A stretch of DNA of 64,000 nucleotides from Streptococcus macacae NCTC 11558. Its GTDB lineage: Bacteria; Bacillota; Bacilli; Lactobacillales; Streptococcaceae. Positions 1-11,022 of this stretch are shown here, one piece after another. Location: contig NZ_AEUW02000001.1 of the NCBI RefSeq assembly GCF_000187995.2, forward strand, positions 1,550,001 to 1,614,000. The letters are read 5' to 3'. Within the stretch, counting starts at the first letter, position 1; each line of letters starts with the position of its first letter. Both the position numbers and the translations under genes were made by a program. Below the pieces are notes generated by a model. It saw only the letters and a list, made by a program, of their open reading frames with translations. It had not been told where the DNA came from and did not search any database.

Positions 1-16
1 AAAGGAGACTTCTAAG

Positions 17-559
17 ATGAAGAATACTAAAAAAGAAAAAACTAAAAAAGCCCTTGAAGAGGCAATGGCAAATTTATTAAAAGAAGAAAGTTTTAACACT
101 ATCACTATCACTCAGCTAACACATGCTGCTCATCTCAGCCGCAGTAGTTTTTATACACATTATAAAGATAAATATGAGATGATTGATAAATACCAGCAAT
201 CGCTTTTTAATAAACTAGAATACATTTTTGATAAAAACTCAACCAAGCAGGACAAGACAATTCTAGAAATTTTTCAGTTTCTCAATCGTGAACCTTTGTT
301 TGCTGCGCTTTTATCTGAAAATGGAACTAAAGAGATACAAGACTTTTTAAAAAATAAATTTAAGATTTTAATTAAGCACAATTTACAAATTGGAGATTCT
401 ATATCTTTTAAACATAAAAAACTATCTCATGTAGAAACTGAATATGGGATTATGTACATTATTAATGCCTTATTTGGTGTTTGTCAAATGTGGATAGCTC
501 GCGGAAAAATTGAAAGCCCAGAACAAATGACTAGTTTTATCATTAAAATGATGCACTAG
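17..559 (+). CDS. TetR-family transcriptional regulator
   Basis: A 180-residue protein with an N-terminal TetR-type helix-turn-helix at about residues 24-60, ending in the typical SRSSFYTHYKDK recognition-helix and tyrosine region. The remaining part is an all-helical putative ligand and dimerisation domain. A strong Shine-Dalgarno (AAAGGAG at 2-8) fixes the ATG at 17. It probably represses an adjacent gene left of the window, so the target cannot be named. It is convergent with rpsD across a long hairpin and runs against the direction of fork movement on this side of oriC. The family is certain from sequence; the ligand is unknown. Confidence 0.85.
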   Translation: MKNTKKEKTKKALEEAMANLLKEESFNTITITQLTHAAHLSRSSFYTHYKDKYEMIDKYQQSLFNKLEYIFDKNSTKQDKTILEIFQFLNREPLFAALLSENGTKEIQDFLKNKFKILIKHNLQIGDSISFKHKKLSHVETEYGIMYIINALFGVCQMWIARGKIESPEQMTSFIIKMMH

Positions 560-575
560 TATTTTAGGATATAAG

Positions 576-660
576 AAAAAACCTTATTAGGCTTACCTTT
601 CAATAATTGAATGACTCAACATTAAGTAAAAGGTAAAATTTAGCCATAAATAAGGTTTTT
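576..660. terminator. Long bidirectional terminator-like inverted repeat between tetR and rpsD
   Basis: AAAAACCTTAT at 576-586 pairs with ATAAGGTTTTT at 650-660. Inner arms GGCT/AGCC and TTACCTTT/AAAGGTAA continue the pairing after a small bulge. It lies between two convergent stop codons, and the A/T tracts at both ends would serve both transcripts. Confidence 0.7.
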
Positions 661-669
661 GAATAAATA

Positions 670-1281
670 CTAAAGCATTTTGTTATAGAATTCAACGATA
701 AGTGCTTCATTAATTTCTGGATTAATTTCATCGCGTTCAGGAAGGCGAGTTAATGAACCTTCCAGTTTATCAGCATCAAATGACACAAAAGCTGGACGTC
801 CAAGAGTCGCTTCAACAGCTTCAAGGATAGCAGGAACCTTCACTGATTTTTCACGAACCGAAATCACTTGACCAACTTCAACACGGTAGGATGGAATATC
901 AACACGTTTACCATCAACAAGAATGTGCCCATGGTTAACAAATTGACGCGCCTGACGGCGAGTGGTTGCTAAACCAAGACGATAAACAACATTATCAAGG
1001 CGACGTTCTAACAAAAGCATAAAGTTGTAACCAAGAATGCCACCTTTAATCTTAGTAGCTTGAACAAAAAGATTACGAAATTGTTTTTCGCCAACACCAT
1101 AAGTAAAGCGAAGTTTTTGTTTTTCAGCCAATTGCAATCCATATTCTGAAAGTTTCCCACGATTGTTAGGACCGTGCTGTCCCGGCACGTAATTGCGACG
1201 TGCTAATTCCTTGCCTGTTCCTGTCAAAGACAGTCCAAGGCGACGTGATTGTTTCCATGATGGTCCTGTATAACGTGACAT
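670..1281 (-). CDS. rpsD: 30S ribosomal protein S4
   Basis: A 203-residue protein with the S4 N-terminal region followed by the S4 RNA-binding domain from about residue 92 ([12 protein letters not shown]) to about 155. Length is normal for the family. S4 nucleates 30S body assembly by binding 16S rRNA and in many bacteria represses its own mRNA. An excellent Shine-Dalgarno (GAGGAGG) precedes the ATG. The gene stands alone, with a promoter roughly 205 nt upstream. That unusually long leader is compatible with autogenous control but does not prove it. Confidence 0.98.
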   Translation of the reverse strand: MSRYTGPSWKQSRRLGLSLTGTGKELARRNYVPGQHGPNNRGKLSEYGLQLAEKQKLRFTYGVGEKQFRNLFVQATKIKGGILGYNFMLLLERRLDNVVYRLGLATTRRQARQFVNHGHILVDGKRVDIPSYRVEVGQVISVREKSVKVPAILEAVEATLGRPAFVSFDADKLEGSLTRLPERDEINPEINEALIVEFYNKML

Positions 1282-1493
1282 GTTATAAAGTCCTCCTCTA
1301 AAAAGTAAATTTTGAGGAAATAACGATTTAGAAAATCCTGATTCGTGCAGTTAATTTTCATCTAAACAGCCAAGACTACTGACCTCTGCAGAATTTCTAT
1401 TTAATAAGCTATGCCATAAAACCAGAAAATCTGCTAGAAGAACTAACTGTTGACGAGCTTCATATTTTCCTGCTGTTATTTCACACGAAGAAA

Positions 1494-1522
1494 AGTATAC
1501 CATAGAATAAGAGTCTTGTAAA
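1494..1522 (-). promoter_or_regulatory. rpsD promoter with long leader
   Basis: On the minus strand TTTACA (1522-1517) and TATACT (1499-1494) are separated by exactly 17 bp, a near-consensus sigma-A promoter. Transcription would begin near 1487, leaving about 205 nt of untranslated leader before the rpsD ATG at 1281. Confidence 0.7.
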
Positions 1523-1540
1523 GAGAATTATCACTAAGAA

Positions 1541-1584
1541 ACAGCACTGTATCATTCGAAAGTGATCACATCCCATAGTGCTGT
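1541..1584 (-). terminator. Imperfect hairpin downstream of veg, next to the rpsD promoter
   Basis: ACAGCACT (1541-1548) is the reverse complement of AGTGCTGT (1577-1584), but the following U-tract is short. It may end the dnaB-veg transcript, since the veg stop is at 1720. I see nothing coding in 1585-1719. Confidence 0.4.
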
Positions 1585-1719
1585 CTTACAATGAAACGAT
1601 CTCTTTTCAACTTTTAATTGATGGTCAAAATTTTTAAATCTATCTTAACCCTATGCAAAATATCATTAGCCTATTGAAACTACGGAAATTTTAAAGAATC
1701 GGTATCCTAAAAGTTAAAA

Positions 1720-1992
1720 TTAATCAAAATAACGAATTAATGTTTTTTCTGTAAGAATATCAGAATATGTGTAAGATTCTACATAGGTATTATCAATTTC
1801 ACCTGGAACACTAGCTTTATCTTTGTATTCTACAATAAAAAGAGAGGAGTAAACCTCAATTAAACGGCCAACTTTATTTTTCTCACGTTTACGTCCGTTT
1901 TCGAGTGTTAACTCAACTTCTTGACCTTCATGAGCTTTAATAGCTTCTTTAATTTTTTTCATTTTTGCAACATCTGTAAATGCATCACTCAT
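1720..1992 (-). CDS. veg: Veg family protein (DUF1021)
   Basis: A 90-residue protein matching the small Veg family of Firmicutes: an N-terminal stretch MSDAFTDVAKMKKIKEAI, then a small beta-barrel-like region with LTLENGRKR and a C-terminal YSDILTEKTLIRYF. In Bacillus Veg promotes biofilm matrix production; its function in streptococci is not established. It starts 13 bp after the dnaB stop with its own AGAGAGG ribosome-binding site, so it is probably the last gene of the gdpP-rplI-dnaB unit. Confidence 0.85.
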   Translation of the reverse strand: MSDAFTDVAKMKKIKEAIKAHEGQEVELTLENGRKREKNKVGRLIEVYSSLFIVEYKDKASVPGEIDNTYVESYTYSDILTEKTLIRYFD

Positions 1993-2005
1993 TGTTTAAC
2001 CTCTC

Positions 2006-3367
2006 TTATCTTTCTTCAAATTGGGCAATACTAGAAAACTTATTATATTCTTTCTGAAACATCAACTTCACCGTTCCTCTAGCTCCTGCACGATTTTTTT
2101 CCAAAATAACTTCTATCGTATTATCTACTAACTGATCTTCTCCATCTTTGTCACTGCGCTCATAGTAATCATCACGATACAAGAAAGCAACAATATCTGC
2201 ATCCTGTTCAATAGAGCCTGATTCACGAATATCAGACAAGACAGGCCTTTTATCTTGCCGCTGCTCAACTCCACGCGATAATTGGCTCAGTGCAATGACT
2301 GGGACTCTAAGTTCTTTAGCTAAAATTTTTAACTGACGAGAAATGTCAGAAACCTCCTGCTGACGATTTTCTGGCCGCGTACCAGTAATCAATTGCAAAT
2401 AATCAATAACAATCAAACCTAAACCATCTTCAAGCTCTTTATCCAGCTTGCGCGCACGCGCTCTAATTTCTGTAACTTTAATTCCTGGAGTGTCATCGAT
2501 ATAAATAGGTGCATCAGCAAGAGTCCCTTGAGCAAGGGTTATATTTTGCCAATCCTGTTCAGTTAACTGACCGGTACGTAAATTATGGGCATCTACCATA
2601 CCTTCTGAGGCAAGCATCCGATCAACTAAACTTTCTGCCCCCATTTCTAGAGAAAAAATAGCCACAGGTTGTTTCATTTTAGTTCCAATATTTTGAGCAA
2701 TGTTGAGAACAAAAGCAGTTTTTCCGACAGCCGGTCTGGCAGCTAAAATAACTAGTTGATCAGGGTGTAAACCTGTTGTAATCTTATCTAGATCTCTGAA
2801 GCCTGTTGCTAAACCAGTGACATCTGACGTTTGCTTTGAACGTACTTCCAGATTTTCATAATTAACAGCCAGAACATCTGAAATTTTTCGAAAACCGCTT
2901 CGATTGCTATGTTCGTTAACATCAATCAGCGCTTTTTCAGCATTTGCAATGATATCCTCAGAATCCGTTGCTCCTTCATAAGCCTGGTTAACTGTTTCTG
3001 TCAACTTTGAAATAATACGGCGCAGCATGGCTTTTTCTGATACTATTTTGGCATAATATTCAGCATTTGCACTTGTTGGTACACTATTAACCAACTCTGC
3101 TAAATAAGAAATACCTCCAATATTTTGAAGATCACCCTGATTATCAAGCATTGCTCTGACAGTCGTTGCATCAATAGCATCATTTTGATCACTAAGGCTA
3201 ATCATAGCTTTAAAAATCACACGATGAGCATATTTATAAAAGTCCTCTGGTTCAATAAACTCTCGAACAGCAATCAATTTATCTGGAGATATAAAAATTG
3301 ATCCTAATACAGACTGTTCCGCAACTAAATCTTGAGGCTGTACACGCAATTCAGATGTATCCGGCAA
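2006..3367 (-). CDS. dnaB: Replicative DNA helicase DnaB (DnaC in Bacillus naming)
   Basis: A 453-residue hexameric 5'-3' helicase. The N-terminal DnaB domain covers about residues 10-115, followed by a linker and a RecA-like ATPase with Walker A ARPAVGKTA at about 210-218, Walker B LIVIDYLQLI, and the conserved SRQLK/LSQLSRGVE motifs. No intein is present and length is normal. It acts at the fork with primase and the loader. It lies 44 bp downstream of rplI, in the order gdpP-rplI-dnaB common to Firmicutes, and is presumably co-transcribed with them. Confidence 0.97.
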   Translation of the reverse strand: MPDTSELRVQPQDLVAEQSVLGSIFISPDKLIAVREFIEPEDFYKYAHRVIFKAMISLSDQNDAIDATTVRAMLDNQGDLQNIGGISYLAELVNSVPTSANAEYYAKIVSEKAMLRRIISKLTETVNQAYEGATDSEDIIANAEKALIDVNEHSNRSGFRKISDVLAVNYENLEVRSKQTSDVTGLATGFRDLDKITTGLHPDQLVILAARPAVGKTAFVLNIAQNIGTKMKQPVAIFSLEMGAESLVDRMLASEGMVDAHNLRTGQLTEQDWQNITLAQGTLADAPIYIDDTPGIKVTEIRARARKLDKELEDGLGLIVIDYLQLITGTRPENRQQEVSDISRQLKILAKELRVPVIALSQLSRGVEQRQDKRPVLSDIRESGSIEQDADIVAFLYRDDYYERSDKDGEDQLVDNTIEVILEKNRAGARGTVKLMFQKEYNKFSSIAQFEER

Positions 3368-3411
3368 AAGGCCACCTCCTAACTCCGATATTCATTAATA
3401 ACTTATTATTC

Positions 3412-3864
3412 TTATGCCTCATTAATTTGAAGCTTAATAACACTAGCCACATTTTTATGAAGTTTTACAGGAACTTCAATCAAACCAATAGCACGAATGG
3501 GATGTTCAAGCTTAATACTGCGTTTGTTAATAGTTATCCCAAACTGCTTTGTTAATTCCTCTGAAATTTTTTTAGCTGTGATAGAACCAAATGTTCTGCC
3601 ATCTGGACCTACCTTTTCACTAAATTTAAGCAATGTTTTTTCATTTTCTAACTGTGATTTAATGTTCTGTGCCTCAGCTAAAAGTTCTGCTTGAGCCTTT
3701 TCTTCTGACTTTTGTTTTCCTTTCAGCTCATTAATGGCTTGATTAGTAGCTTCTTTAGCTAAATTCTTTTTAAGTAAAAAGTTTTGAGCATAGCCAGTAG
3801 GAACCTCTTTGATCTCACCTTTTTTGCCTTTGCCTTTAACATCTGCTAAAAAAATAACTTTCAT
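3412..3864 (-). CDS. rplI: 50S ribosomal protein L9
   Basis: A 150-residue protein starting [18 protein letters not shown], the canonical L9 N-terminus. An upstream in-frame ATG would add 12 residues but lies inside gdpP and is not needed. The N-terminal globular domain with the Gly/Lys loop is followed by a long connecting helix (about residues 41-75) and the C-terminal rRNA-binding domain. The ATG begins one base after the gdpP stop codon, implying translational coupling. L9 stabilises the L1-stalk side of the ribosome and influences frame maintenance. Confidence 0.95.
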   Translation of the reverse strand: MKVIFLADVKGKGKKGEIKEVPTGYAQNFLLKKNLAKEATNQAINELKGKQKSEEKAQAELLAEAQNIKSQLENEKTLLKFSEKVGPDGRTFGSITAKKISEELTKQFGITINKRSIKLEHPIRAIGLIEVPVKLHKNVASVIKLQINEA

Positions 3865-3865
3865 C

Positions 3866-5836
3866 TTAAGAACCCTCTTCCTCTTTAAATTCTTCTTCAA
3901 TTTTTTCTATCAACTGCTGACGAGCCTCTTTAATGCTAATATCCTGTAATTGACAAGCCGCCAAATTAAAGTGGCCTCCGCCACCCATTTCTTCCATGAT
4001 ACGTTGGACATTAATTTTATCATGGCTTCTAGCTGATATACAAACTTGTCCTGAACTATTTTTAGTGATTACAAATGTTGCTTCAATACCCGCCATATTT
4101 AACATAGTATCAGCAGCTTTACTAGCAATAACATTTGTATAGCTTATATCATCTTCTCCTGTAGCAATAATAAGATTTGGAAAAACTTTCTCTCCATGTA
4201 AAATAAGTTCATTTATCTTACGGTATTCATCAAAATCAAGAGCGGATATACTTTGTATTTCGACATTATCACTTCCGAGAGTACGTAAATAGCTAGCAAC
4301 ATCAAATGTACGGCTGGTAACACGTGCAGAAAAGTTTTTAGTATCCAACATAATTCCTGCCATGACGATACTAGCTTGAATTTTACTCAAGCGGATTTTT
4401 CCATTTTGAAATTGCAATAGCTCTGTAACCAATTCACTTGCACTGCTAGCACCACTTTCAATAAAGGATAAAACAGCATTATCTGGAAAATCTTCTTCTC
4501 TTCGATGATGATCAATAACAATTACTTCTGTAAACTTACTGTAAAGATCCCTTGACAGTGTTAATTGTAATTTAGAGTGGTCAACCATAACAAGAAGAGA
4601 ATTTTCAGTAACTTTCTCCAGTGCTTCTTCAACTGTCAAAAGCTGGGTCTTTCCATCATCTTTTAATCGTTGAATAGCGCGCTTAACATCATGGCTCATG
4701 CTATGCTCATCGTAAACTACATAAGCTTCATCAATGATATTTCTGGCAAAAGTCTGCATACCAACAGAAGCTCCTAAAGCATCCATATCCAGATTTTTAT
4801 GGCCAACAACAAAGACACAGTCAGCAGTTTTGATTTTATCTGAAAAAGCAGTCATCATTGCACGTGTTCTAGTCCTAGATCGTTTAATCGTTGAAACAGT
4901 TCCACCGCCAAAATATAGGAGTTTTTTATGCTCTCCATTTTCACGAATAACGGCTTGATCTCCACCACGAACAAGAGCAATATTAAGATTTTTCAAAGCA
5001 ACCTGACCAATTTGGTCATGATTAGCAATTCCATAAGAAATTCCCATGCTTAATGTTAAAGGCAGCTGACGTTCCTGTGCTTCTTTTCTAAACTGTTCCA
5101 AAACATCAAATTTATCTTCTATCAGTTGATTCAAAATACTATAGTCTGTAAAGAAATAAAAGCGGTCCATACTAACACGACGATAGAAAATTTCTCGATT
5201 TTGCGCAAATTCAGAAATGAACCCTGCAATAAAACCGTTAATTTGTGAGACATCAGCGTCAGCTAAAGTTTCAATGATATCATCATAATTATCAATAGAA
5301 ATAACACCAATAACAGCTTGTAAATCTGAGATCTGTTTTTGATCTTCATTTTCTCTCACTAAATTAAAGAAGTAAAAGATACCATTGATTAAATCTAAAT
5401 AAACAGAATATTTGTTCTCTCCCACTTCCATTGTTTGGTCAGCCGAACCCTCTTTTCGGTTTTGGATAACTTCACCGATAAATTCATGATCAAATTCTCC
5501 ATCTTCTTTAGTGAAAATAAGTTCAGCAAAAGGATTAAACCATTCAATTTTATTTGTTTCAGGATCAAATTGAATGACACCTACTGGCATTTGATCAAGC
5601 ATTGTAATCAATTTATTTTCAGTTTGGCTGTTCAAAAGCTCTATTTGTTCTAACTCAGAAATTTCATAAACACTTTTTTGATAACATAGAATAAGAACAA
5701 CCACTACACAGACTAAAAAAATAATCAGCATTAATAAGGGCGAATCTGGAAAAACGCGAGTACTGATAGCCAAAACTCCAAATAAAATCATACCAATCAT
5801 GATGAGATGGCTAGTTGCAAAACGAAATCTTTTCAT
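3866..5836 (-). CDS. gdpP: Cyclic-di-AMP phosphodiesterase GdpP
   Basis: A 656-residue membrane protein. Two N-terminal transmembrane helices (about 10-28 and 34-52) are followed by a PAS-like region (about 75-165) and a degenerate GGDEF domain whose signature reads GGDQA at 291-295, so no cyclase activity is expected. The DHH/DHHA1 phosphodiesterase carries [11 protein letters not shown] at 345-355, DHH at 442-444 and a [10 protein letters not shown] motif near the C-terminus. It hydrolyses c-di-AMP and so affects potassium and osmotic balance and wall stress. A TATAAT at 5864-5859 and an AGAGG ribosome-binding site precede it. Confidence 0.96.
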   Translation of the reverse strand: MKRFRFATSHLIMIGMILFGVLAISTRVFPDSPLLMLIIFLVCVVVVLILCYQKSVYEISELEQIELLNSQTENKLITMLDQMPVGVIQFDPETNKIEWFNPFAELIFTKEDGEFDHEFIGEVIQNRKEGSADQTMEVGENKYSVYLDLINGIFYFFNLVRENEDQKQISDLQAVIGVISIDNYDDIIETLADADVSQINGFIAGFISEFAQNREIFYRRVSMDRFYFFTDYSILNQLIEDKFDVLEQFRKEAQERQLPLTLSMGISYGIANHDQIGQVALKNLNIALVRGGDQAVIRENGEHKKLLYFGGGTVSTIKRSRTRTRAMMTAFSDKIKTADCVFVVGHKNLDMDALGASVGMQTFARNIIDEAYVVYDEHSMSHDVKRAIQRLKDDGKTQLLTVEEALEKVTENSLLVMVDHSKLQLTLSRDLYSKFTEVIVIDHHRREEDFPDNAVLSFIESGASSASELVTELLQFQNGKIRLSKIQASIVMAGIMLDTKNFSARVTSRTFDVASYLRTLGSDNVEIQSISALDFDEYRKINELILHGEKVFPNLIIATGEDDISYTNVIASKAADTMLNMAGIEATFVITKNSSGQVCISARSHDKINVQRIMEEMGGGGHFNLAACQLQDISIKEARQQLIEKIEEEFKEEEGS

Positions 5837-5915
5837 TATCTAAACCTCTTAAGCCCTAATTATAACACAAATACTTTATAAAATATAGAGGCGGAACTAT
5901 GTTTAACTTTAATGT

Positions 5916-7814
5916 TTATCTAGCATTATGAGATTTATTTCGTCCTTCTAAGTAGACCATTAAAATTGAAATATCTGCTGGATTAACTCCAGAAATACGA
6001 CTAGCCTGACCAATTGTCTCAGGATTGATCTTTTTAAATTTTTGGCGCGCCTCAGTCGCAATCGAATCAATGTTATCCCAGTTGATATTTTTAGGAATTC
6101 GCTTTTCCTCCATTCGTTTCATTTTCGCCACCTGATCCAGCGCTTTTTTGATATAACCCTCGTATTTAATTTCAGTTTCCAAAAGTTCAATGACTTTAGC
6201 ATCTAAAGTTTCAGCAGCAGGACCAATAAATTGAATAACATCAGCATAAGTGACTTCTGGGCGGCGCATAAATTCTTTTGCAGTAACAGCATCTGTTAAA
6301 GGCTTAAAACCCAGCTTTTTCACTTTCTCGTTGGTTTCTTTCACTGGTTTTAATTTTAAAGAATTTAAGCGGTTTAATTCATTTTCAAACTGAGCTTTTT
6401 TTGCTTTAAATTGACAATAGCGTTCATCATCTACCAAACCAATTTGATAACCTAATTCAGTTAGGCGTCTATCTGCATTATCGTGACGTAAAATGAGCCG
6501 ATATTCTGCACGGGAAGTTAACAGCCTATAAGGTTCAAGGGTCCCTTTTGTTACCAAATCATCAATCATAACACCAATATAAGCATCACTGCGTTTAAGA
6601 ATCAACTCTGGCTTACCCTGAATTTTCAGAGCTGCATTAATGCCTGCAATGATCCCTTGACCTGCAGCTTCCTCATAACCTGATGTTCCATTAGTTTGGC
6701 CTGCTGTGAAAAGTCCAGATATTTTCTTTGTTTCTAAAGTTGCTCTCAGCTGATGCGGTAAAACAATATCATACTCAATAGCGTATCCAGTACGCATCAT
6801 TTCAGCCTTCTCGAGCCCTTTAATAGAATGAACTAAGTCCTTTTGGACATCCTCAGGCAGACTTGTAGACAAACCTTGAATGTAAACTTCCTCAGTATCC
6901 CGCCCTTCAGGTTCTAAAAACAACTGATGACGTTCTTTATCTGCAAAACGAACAATTTTGTCTTCAATAGAAGGACAATATCTCGGGCCAACCCCTTGAA
7001 CAATACCTGAAAACATAGGTGCTCTATAAAGATTTTTATTAATAATATCATGACTATTTTGGTTTGTATAAGTTAACCAGCACGGGATTTGATCTTTAAG
7101 ATAGTCCTCTTCTTTTGAAGAAAATGAAAAAAGATTAGGTTTTTCATCTCCTGGCTGAATTTCCGTTTCATCATAGCTAATAGAATTCGCTTTAACACGT
7201 GGAGGAGTTCCCGTCTTAAAGCGCCCCATTTCAAGTCCAAGATCACGTAAATTATCTGCTAGTGTCACTGAAGCCAGACTATTATTAGGGCCTGAAGAAT
7301 ATTTCAATTCACCTAAAATAATTTCACCGCGCAAAGCTGTACCTGTTGTAACAATAACAACTTTGGCACTGTATTTTTGATTAGTTGCCGTTCTAACTCC
7401 AATAACTTTACCTTTTTCAACTAGAATTTCATCAATCATGGTTTGCCGTAAAGTTAAATTCTTTTGACGTTCAACAGTATGTTTCATATTTCGAGCATAA
7501 AGGCTTTTATCAGCCTGAGCTCGAAGAGCACGTACAGCAGGGCCCTTTCCTGTATTAAGCATTCTCATTTGGATATAGGATTTATCAATATTTTTACCCA
7601 TTTCACCACCTAAAGCATCAATCTCACGAACGACAATTCCTTTAGCAGAACCACCAATAGATGGATTGCAAGGCATAAAAGCCAGCATTTCAAGATTAAT
7701 AGTAGCCAGTAAAGTCTTACAACCCATCCGGCTAGTTGCAAGACTAGCTTCAACACCAGCATGTCCTGCGCCAATTACAATAACATCATAGTTTTCAGTA
7801 AATTTGTGTGTCAT
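5916..7814 (-). CDS. mnmG: tRNA uridine-5-carboxymethylaminomethyl modification enzyme, FAD subunit
   Basis: A 632-residue flavoprotein (GidA) starting [10 protein letters not shown]; a seven-codon upstream extension is rejected by homology. The FAD-binding Rossmann motif GAGHAG is at about 15-20, and the family motifs [10 protein letters not shown] and [10 protein letters not shown] are present. With MnmE it installs cmnm5 at wobble U34 in tRNAs reading split codon boxes. The neighbouring upstream gene mnmA adds the 2-thio group to the same base, so the two genes form a U34-modification pair. It has its own promoter, and its leader holds a strong hairpin. Confidence 0.97.
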   Translation of the reverse strand: MTHKFTENYDVIVIGAGHAGVEASLATSRMGCKTLLATINLEMLAFMPCNPSIGGSAKGIVVREIDALGGEMGKNIDKSYIQMRMLNTGKGPAVRALRAQADKSLYARNMKHTVERQKNLTLRQTMIDEILVEKGKVIGVRTATNQKYSAKVVIVTTGTALRGEIILGELKYSSGPNNSLASVTLADNLRDLGLEMGRFKTGTPPRVKANSISYDETEIQPGDEKPNLFSFSSKEEDYLKDQIPCWLTYTNQNSHDIINKNLYRAPMFSGIVQGVGPRYCPSIEDKIVRFADKERHQLFLEPEGRDTEEVYIQGLSTSLPEDVQKDLVHSIKGLEKAEMMRTGYAIEYDIVLPHQLRATLETKKISGLFTAGQTNGTSGYEEAAGQGIIAGINAALKIQGKPELILKRSDAYIGVMIDDLVTKGTLEPYRLLTSRAEYRLILRHDNADRRLTELGYQIGLVDDERYCQFKAKKAQFENELNRLNSLKLKPVKETNEKVKKLGFKPLTDAVTAKEFMRRPEVTYADVIQFIGPAAETLDAKVIELLETEIKYEGYIKKALDQVAKMKRMEEKRIPKNINWDNIDSIATEARQKFKKINPETIGQASRISGVNPADISILMVYLEGRNKSHNAR

Positions 7815-7837
7815 CTTGTTTCCCCCAAAAAACAAAA

Positions 7838-7898
7838 ATGGTCAAAGCTTTAGAAAGGGTATGGCAAAAACCTACCACCTTCTATGAGCTTTGACCAT
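7838..7898 (-). terminator. Large hairpin with U-tract in the mnmG leader
   Basis: ATGGTCAAAGCT (7838-7849) is the exact reverse complement of AGCTTTGACCAT (7887-7898), and the inner arms also pair imperfectly around an A-rich loop. On the minus strand the hairpin is followed by T-runs at 7837-7826. It could end mnmA transcription, but a good promoter (7946-7919) lies upstream of it, so it also sits inside the mnmG leader. Confidence 0.75.
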
Positions 7899-7918
7899 CA
7901 TAGTTAGTATCATTAAAT

Positions 7919-7946
7919 ATTTTAACAAATTAAATCAATATGTCAA
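7919..7946 (-). promoter_or_regulatory. Promoter upstream of the mnmG leader hairpin
   Basis: TTGACA (7946-7941) and TAAAAT (7924-7919) with a 16-bp spacer on the minus strand, in the mnmA-mnmG gap. The predicted start near 7912 gives a roughly 98-nt leader containing the terminator-like hairpin. Confidence 0.6.
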
Positions 7947-7985
7947 GAATCATAGTTTAGCAGTAAACTTGACAGAATTGTAAAC

Positions 7986-9257
<1,272 letters not shown>

Positions 9258-9282
9258 TTAATTTATCAGTTTTAAAAAATAA

Positions 9283-9307
9283 AAAAACACCTATAAAAAG
9301 TGTTTTT
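9283..9307 (-). terminator. Terminator overlapping the lytic transglycosylase stop codon
   Basis: AAAAACAC (9283-9290) pairs with GTGTTTTT (9300-9307). On the minus strand the stem ends in a run of T, a classic intrinsic terminator that includes the stop codon region of the gene ending at 9306. Confidence 0.8.
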
Positions 9308-9905
9308 ACATCCCCCAAGCAGATAAACCTTGAGATTTATAAGCATTGATTGCTGAATTAACTTGATCTTGCACTGTAGCTGTTGAGCCCCATCCTGGCA
9401 TAGTTTGAAAAAGACCTGCAGCTCCTGAAGCATTTCTAACATTTGATTGGCCATTAGATTCACGTGCAATAATATATTCCCATGTTGATTGCGAAACTCC
9501 AGTAGCTGCTGCCATTTGAGCTGCAGCGGCAGAACCTGTAGCTCCTGCAGAATTTCCGTTAGTTAAGTTTCCATTAGCATTAGCAGCTTGGGCTGTCTGC
9601 GAAGCATAAGCAGTTTGATAATTCGCCTGTCCTTGATTTTCTGTTTGCGCTTGAGTAACTTCTGCAACAGATATTGTAGATTCGGCTTCAGAAGGTGCTG
9701 CAGTCGTTGCAGGAGAATTGACTTCTTGTGCTTGAGCAGCGTTCTTTTTAGCAAGTACAGATTCTGATTTTTTTATATGAGCCTCTGTATTAACAGATTC
9801 TCCCGTAAATAGGCTTACTGCTCCTACTAAAAAAGGTAAAACCAGCACCTGGCCTTTCATCATTTTTTTCTTTTTCATTTTTGTTCTATTAACTCTACTA
9901 TACAT
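9306..9905 (-). CDS. Secreted lytic-transglycosylase-like wall protein
   Basis: A 199-residue protein with a basic N-terminus and hydrophobic signal segment (about 18-34), then a long Ala/Gln/Thr/Asn-rich linker (about 50-135). The C-terminal SLT-like domain contains [12 protein letters not shown] with the expected catalytic Glu at about 149 and [12 protein letters not shown], ending in SAWGM. This matches the small streptococcal and staphylococcal IsaA/Sle-type transglycosylases. The ATG at 9905 has an AAAGGA site; an in-frame ATG nine codons later is possible. It shares promoter architecture with the LysM gene upstream. Confidence 0.85.
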   Translation of the reverse strand: MYSRVNRTKMKKKKMMKGQVLVLPFLVGAVSLFTGESVNTEAHIKKSESVLAKKNAAQAQEVNSPATTAAPSEAESTISVAEVTQAQTENQGQANYQTAYASQTAQAANANGNLTNGNSAGATGSAAAAQMAAATGVSQSTWEYIIARESNGQSNVRNASGAAGLFQTMPGWGSTATVQDQVNSAINAYKSQGLSAWGM

Positions 9906-9973
9906 AAAAACTGTTTCCTTTCATAATACCTTTTCTATGATAACCAGAAAACATTACTGCAACTTTATTTTTA

Positions 9974-9989
9974 TATTAAAAATATTACA
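9974..9989 (-). promoter_or_regulatory. Shared 16-bp upstream element, copy 1
   Basis: On the minus strand this reads TGTAATATTTTTAATA, identical to 10988-10973 upstream of the next wall-lyase gene. In both promoters AGTAAT lies 31 bases after the element begins, and TAT(C/G)AT follows 10 bases beyond GTAAT. This suggests a common activator site with a -10. Confidence 0.6.
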
Positions 9990-10007
9990 AAATTATTTTA
10001 AGTACAT

Positions 10008-10043
10008 AAAAACACTTAAAAATACTAGCTTTTAAGTGTTTTT
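10008..10043 (-). terminator. Terminator of the LysM lyase gene
   Basis: AAAAACACTTAAAA (10008-10021) and TTTTAAGTGTTTTT (10030-10043) form a 14-bp stem with an 8-base loop and terminal T-run, 20 bp past the stop codon at 10063. Confidence 0.85.
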
Positions 10044-10062
10044 AAACAATATGGATAATATT

Positions 10063-10893
10063 TTAGTACCAACCATTAGCATTCCAAAATGCTTGGGCTG
10101 CTGTCCATGAACCATAACGCTTGGCCACATAAGCATTTGCGACACGTTCCTGATTTTCAGCTGAATGATCTCCATTTAAATAGGCATCTGTTAACTGATA
10201 ACGTCCATAATACTGACCATTTTGAGCGTTATAGTTCCCTCCAGATTCTTTCTGAGAAATAAATTCTTTGGCAGCAGCATCGGAAGCACTTAAGCCATTT
10301 GTAGTTGTTTGTTTTGTTTCTGCAACAGATTTAGTTTTAGAAGTTACATTAGCAGCTGAAGCCGTTGCTGCTGGGGCTGCTTTTGCTTTAGTTGTAGTTG
10401 CTGAAGGTTCTACAGTTGAAGTAGCCGCACTTGCTTTAGTCGTTGCCACAGCAGATGTACTTGCTTCAGTTGTAGTTGAAGTACTTTCTTGTGCCACTGT
10501 AGTTGCATCGGTTGTAGCCGGAACTTCTTCTGAAACGGCTGGAGCTGTTTGATTTGCAGCTGAAGCTTCTTCTGAATTTACTGCATTTTCTGCAGATGTA
10601 GTTGAAGTTGTTTCCTTTTCTACTGCTGTGGGCTGTGCCGTTTTAGAATTATCAAGTTCTAAAACTTGATTTTCATAAATCATATGCTTATTATCAATTT
10701 TGTTCAATTGCGAAAGTTTTTCAACTGTTGTTCCATGTGTTGCCGCAATTTCTGATAAGGTGTCACCTGATTTTACAGTATAAGTATCAGCATTTGCAAC
10801 TAATGGTAAAATAAGAGAGGCAGCTGTTGCTATTCCAGCAACTCCTGCTTTTACAGTTTTTGTTTTATTTTCTAACATATCTTTAATTAACAT
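10063..10893 (-). CDS. LysM-domain secreted peptidoglycan lyase
   Basis: A 276-residue protein. A signal segment (about 14-35, ending ANA-D) is followed by one LysM at about 37-80 (YTVKSGDTLSEIA) and a Thr/Ala/Ser-rich linker (about 85-205). A C-terminal transglycosylase-like domain follows, with FISQKESGGNYNAQNG, YYGRYQLT and a final WNANGWY. LysM anchors it to glycan strands and the catalytic domain would cleave them during growth. It resembles the S. mutans proteins encoded upstream of trmU, as I recall. It is single-gene, with its own terminator and a promoter shared in design with the preceding lyase. Confidence 0.87.
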   Translation of the reverse strand: MLIKDMLENKTKTVKAGVAGIATAASLILPLVANADTYTVKSGDTLSEIAATHGTTVEKLSQLNKIDNKHMIYENQVLELDNSKTAQPTAVEKETTSTTSAENAVNSEEASAANQTAPAVSEEVPATTDATTVAQESTSTTTEASTSAVATTKASAATSTVEPSATTTKAKAAPAATASAANVTSKTKSVAETKQTTTNGLSASDAAAKEFISQKESGGNYNAQNGQYYGRYQLTDAYLNGDHSAENQERVANAYVAKRYGSWTAAQAFWNANGWY

Positions 10894-10972
10894 TATTTTA
10901 ACTCCTTTTAATTAGTGCTTTATCTATCATACTGAACTTATATTACTAAAGTTTTGTTTACCTATTAAAAAT

Positions 10973-10988
10973 ATTACATTTAGATTTA
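10973..10988 (-). promoter_or_regulatory. Shared 16-bp upstream element, copy 2
   Basis: Minus-strand TGTAATATTTTTAATA, identical to 9989-9974 and 80 bp ahead of the LysM lyase ATG. The spacing to a downstream AGTAAT and a TATGAT -10 equals that in copy 1. Confidence 0.6.
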
Positions 10989-10994
10989 AATTTA

Positions 10995-11022
10995 AAAACC
11001 ATCTATCTAAATAGATGGTTTT
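10995..11022 (-). terminator. Terminator of the ecf operon
   Basis: AAAACCATCTAT (10995-11006) and ATAGATGGTTTT (11011-11022) form a perfect 12-bp stem with a CTAA loop, overlapping the ecfT stop codon. Confidence 0.85.

Noticed and set aside
10268..10552. 94-codon Val/Ala-rich frame on the plus strand
   Set aside because: Antisense to the low-complexity linker of the LysM lyase; composition is explained by the Ala/Thr codons of that gene.
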